Assembly (NCBI GenBank): GCA_964020085.1
Contig: OZ026605.1
Span: 3,747,901-3,811,900 of the forward strand
Source of the DNA: Micromussa lordhowensis
Taxonomy: Eukaryota; Cnidaria; Anthozoa; Scleractinia; Lobophylliidae
Length of the DNA stretch: 64,000 nt
Direction: 5' to 3'
Positions 61,330-64,000 of the stretch are shown piece after piece (the first letter of the stretch is position 1; each line of letters opens with the position of its first letter). The notes under the pieces were generated by a model. That model was not told the origin of the DNA, did no database searches, and worked only from the letters and a program-made list of their open reading frames with translations. Made by a program: the position numbers and the translations under genes.

Positions 61330-63891
61330 ATGGCGGACCGGGTTCTTCTTGAAGTTATAAACACAAAGCACAAAAAGACTGGTGGAACTTTGCGTCTGAT
61401 GTCAAACAATTTGCTTTGGGTTCCTTATGGGTCGGATAATCCCAAGCTGTCGTGTGCTTATTCCGAAATCAAAGGTAAAATTCGTCAACGAAGTGATCTA
61501 AATGTCACGTGTACCAGTTTAGTCGTGTGCTAGAGTAATGTACACGTACAGTGTACTTAATTAGCGTATATGGTTCAGTTACGTAAGGTTAAAACGTTAT
61601 CTAAGAATCGATTGAAGACTCTAAAGATATCACTCAAAATGCTCGAATTAGATTTTTTATTGCAAGCATTTAGTTGTTGTGTTAATTTTCACTTTATACC
61701 GCGTGACAACTCGTAAGCTTAATTTTCATAATTTATCAAAAAGCTCAAATCAAAAGCTCAACCTCACTTAACCTCTTTAATACTTTGTTCTTCGTGTGTT
61801 TCAATCCCCTTCTGAATTGCTTTAAATCCCAGTCAGAGAATCAAATAATTACATCATGTTTTTGGCAATTGCACTATTGTCCAATAAACAAACAACCTAC
61901 AACTATTCTTTTCAAGGACAAGCAATGGTAATATTCTGCACAAAGATCATGAACACTATATATGTAAATTTAACCTGGATTGGTATAACCTGCACTGCAT
62001 GCATACAGTATTTTAACAAAAGCTCAGTATTTCTTCGTATATTGTTTTGATGCCATCTCAAATTTTGGAAAAGAGGAAGGTTGGGAAGATTTATGAAAGT
62101 TTCTACCAACGGGGGTGGGCGATAGGAGGGGGAGGGGAAAGAAAAATATGCCTGCCTGAACTCATTGTAAAATGCACCCAGATGAACCGGTACTCTGTTG
62201 TTTATTGTTTTGGTTATCAAGGAAAAGGGGGCTAAATTAATTTATTGATCCAAGAGGAGAAAGATAGGGGCGTGTTAGACAAGGGGTGTCATTAAAGTAG
62301 AGACTTATTAGAGAAGGGTCTTTAAAAGGACGTAAAAGCAGCAATTTTGTAGCAATCTTAATGAAGAGAACAAGGCTTTTAAATTTTAAAGAAAACATGT
62401 TTCGGCAACTCCTGTGCCATCGTCAGTTTGCGGATGGAATAACAATGATGAACAATATATAGAATAACAATGATGAACAATATATATTTCCGCTATATAT
62501 TGTTCATCATTGTTATTCCATCTGCAAACTGACGATGGCACAGGAGTTGCCGAAACATGTTTTCTTTAAGGGTCTTTGTGGAGAATGGGACTTACTAGGA
62601 GGGGCTAATTAGAGAGCTGGGAGTGTCTTATTAGAGAGAAGTGATTTCAAGAAAGGTGTAGCTGAACAGAGGATTTATGGTATAATTATTATTATAAATT
62701 ATATATTTTACATTTATAACTTATGTATAACTTTTGCCAACAGTTCAACGGATAAGTCCTGAAGGTAGCTCCAAAATACAAATACAGCTTGTTCTTCATG
62801 ATGGAAACAATTTCACTTTCCAGTTTACTAATGACTCGCCTGTGAATGCTAAAAAGGAAAGAGATGAAATGAAAGAGCTCTTGGCTCAACTTATCCCAGC
62901 TCATAGGAAAAAAGCAAACAAAGAGCTTGAAGAAAAGAACAGGTATCATATGTGGCGTTATGTAAAATCACTTCAAACCACTGTACGTATGTTTTGGTTG
63001 TTAATTTTATTAAAAAATGGTTGATAACATCAAGGTTTGAACAATGGCACAATCATGAGAAAATTATAAGCAACTGGCTTAAAACAGCTGACCTAAACAT
63101 ACTAATCTTTAACCTGGTTGAAGAACTGGTGTGCTGCATTTATACTTAGAGATAACGGTTAACAGTATTATGCTTATAAACAAAATGATTATGGACACTT
63201 GCTGCTCATTATCACTCTTCAGATTTTTGGCTACTGATAATGCATGCTTTAAAATCCAGAAAGCAAAGATTGAAATGATTTATTAGCAATTTGGTATTGC
63301 TCAAGTTCATTCAGTGTACCACTGTAATTTTGTCGCTTTTGCTAATTTTGACCACAGAGTGCTAAAAGACAATCCTGAGTTGTATCAACTGTATAAAGAT
63401 CTAGTTGTCAGTGGAGTTATCACAGCTGAAGAGTTTTGGGCAAACAGAACAAAGGTAACCATGACATATGGCATAGTGAGTCAGTCGTTATCAAACAGTG
63501 CTGTGCTGATTTAATTATTCTGGCTGAAGAGAATCACTATAAGAGTAAAGTATTATAATTTATACCCAAGAACACAACACAATGACCAAAACTGAACTCA
63601 AAAAGTGAACTTCCGTCTCTTAAATAATCATGCATATATCTAACTGACTGCTGGCAAGATGGCATGTTATTAATTGCCTGCAGTGAAAGGTGCTACTCCA
63701 TGCTGAAGGTACATACACGTAATATACATGTATTCCTCCATGTTTCCTATACCAGTCAGAGAAAGAATTCACATAACACAGACCATTGTGGGAGATATGG
63801 TAATTGTAACTGAATGTTTTTCTTCTCACAGACTCAGGACACCCAAGCTGTGCAGTCAGACCAGGCTGTTGGATTATCTTCAGCCTTACTC
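61330..63891 (+). CDS. GTF2H1: TFIIH subunit 1 (p62), exons 1-4, continues past the window
   Basis: p62 is a core subunit of TFIIH, acting in RNA polymerase II initiation and nucleotide excision repair. Exons seen: 61330-61474, 62744-62942, 63358-63454, 63832-63891, all in phase (167 codons so far). Residues 1 to about 108 form the PH domain ([13 protein letters not shown], then [40 protein letters not shown]). [12 protein letters not shown] and the BSD-type block [20 protein letters not shown] with EFWANR follow, then [10 protein letters not shown]. The ATG at 61330 in AAGATGG context is chosen; an upstream in-frame GTG is not needed. The rest, including the second BSD domain, lies beyond 64000. 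Confidence 0.93.
62386..62569. repeat. Long inverted repeat from Penelope-like termini in GTF2H1 intron 1
   Basis: Arms of about 75 bp (62386-62460 and 62495-62569) differ at about one position. A direct repeat of AATAACAATGATGAACAATA lies in between. Each arm contains CTGACGA, a GGCA/TGCC stem and GAAAC (minus 62399-62426, plus 62529-62556), the hammerhead core layout. Stem I is not formed in either arm. In transcripts of GTF2H1 this would fold into a long hairpin. Confidence 0.75.
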
Positions 63892-64000
63892 GTATGTTAA
63901 CTTAATGCTCCTTTTGCATTTTGTTGATGCACTTTTGTGCTAGTTATTTCGTACTGTAGCACAATTGTCATGAAGTCCATGTTTTGTAGATATAGGATAT
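63455..64000. other. GTF2H1: GTF2H1 introns 3 and 4 (visible part)
   Basis: Noncoding except exon 4 (63832-63891). A weak SINE-like trace (CCCAAGAACACAACACAATG) is at about 63566. No other feature. Confidence 0.4.

Overview
Organism and overall character. This is animal nuclear DNA, very probably from a cnidarian and most likely a stony coral. That is inferred from two intron-rich metazoan genes, Penelope-like elements, many short palindromic transposons and a giant Ser/Thr mucin exon. No bacterial, phage or CRISPR features are present. Three host transcription units can be read by joining exons by eye: a transmembrane mucin (minus strand, 10080-18861), a BRSK/SAD-type protein kinase (minus strand, 39949-58476, 24 coding exons, 679 residues) and the 5' part of the TFIIH p62 subunit gene GTF2H1 (plus strand, from 61330, running off the right edge). 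A second, partial copy of the mucin gene lies at 28859-32137.

Layout. 1-1000: rearranged Penelope-like retroelement with a hammerhead-ribozyme-like core. 1000-2740: imperfect tandem duplication carrying a TA-flanked MITE. 5445-6472: decayed LINE with a TTC tail. 6480-10011: intergenic DNA with several palindromic elements. 10080-18861: mucin A (signal peptide, about 1700 residues of 22-residue Ser/Thr/Ala repeats, EGF, SEA with a GSVVV cleavage motif, one membrane span, short tail). 18862-28568: 5' flank of mucin A, carrying two insertions that the paralogous flank lacks. 28569-28944: junction filler. 28859-32137: mucin B, with the same N-terminus and repeats but no EGF, SEA or mucin-type membrane exons. 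32138-36060: paralogous 5' flank with empty target sites. 36060-39948: intergenic, MITE-rich. 39949-58476: BRSK. 58477-61329: divergent intergenic region with a Penelope-like fragment and minisatellites. 61330-63891: GTF2H1 exons 1-4.

How the parts relate. The mucin locus is a head-to-tail tandem duplication. One breakpoint lies inside the 66-bp coding repeats and the other inside a palindromic MITE. Comparing the two flanks dates the insertions: copy B keeps uninterrupted sites for a 3.8-kb and a 1.8-kb element, each flanked in copy A by 9-bp duplications. Hammerhead-like cores recur at the Penelope-like remnants, including in introns of BRSK and GTF2H1. BRSK and GTF2H1 are divergent neighbours about 2.85 kb apart; nothing in the sequence shows shared regulation.

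Limits. Splice sites were chosen by reading frame and family resemblance. UTRs, transcription starts and expression cannot be read here.
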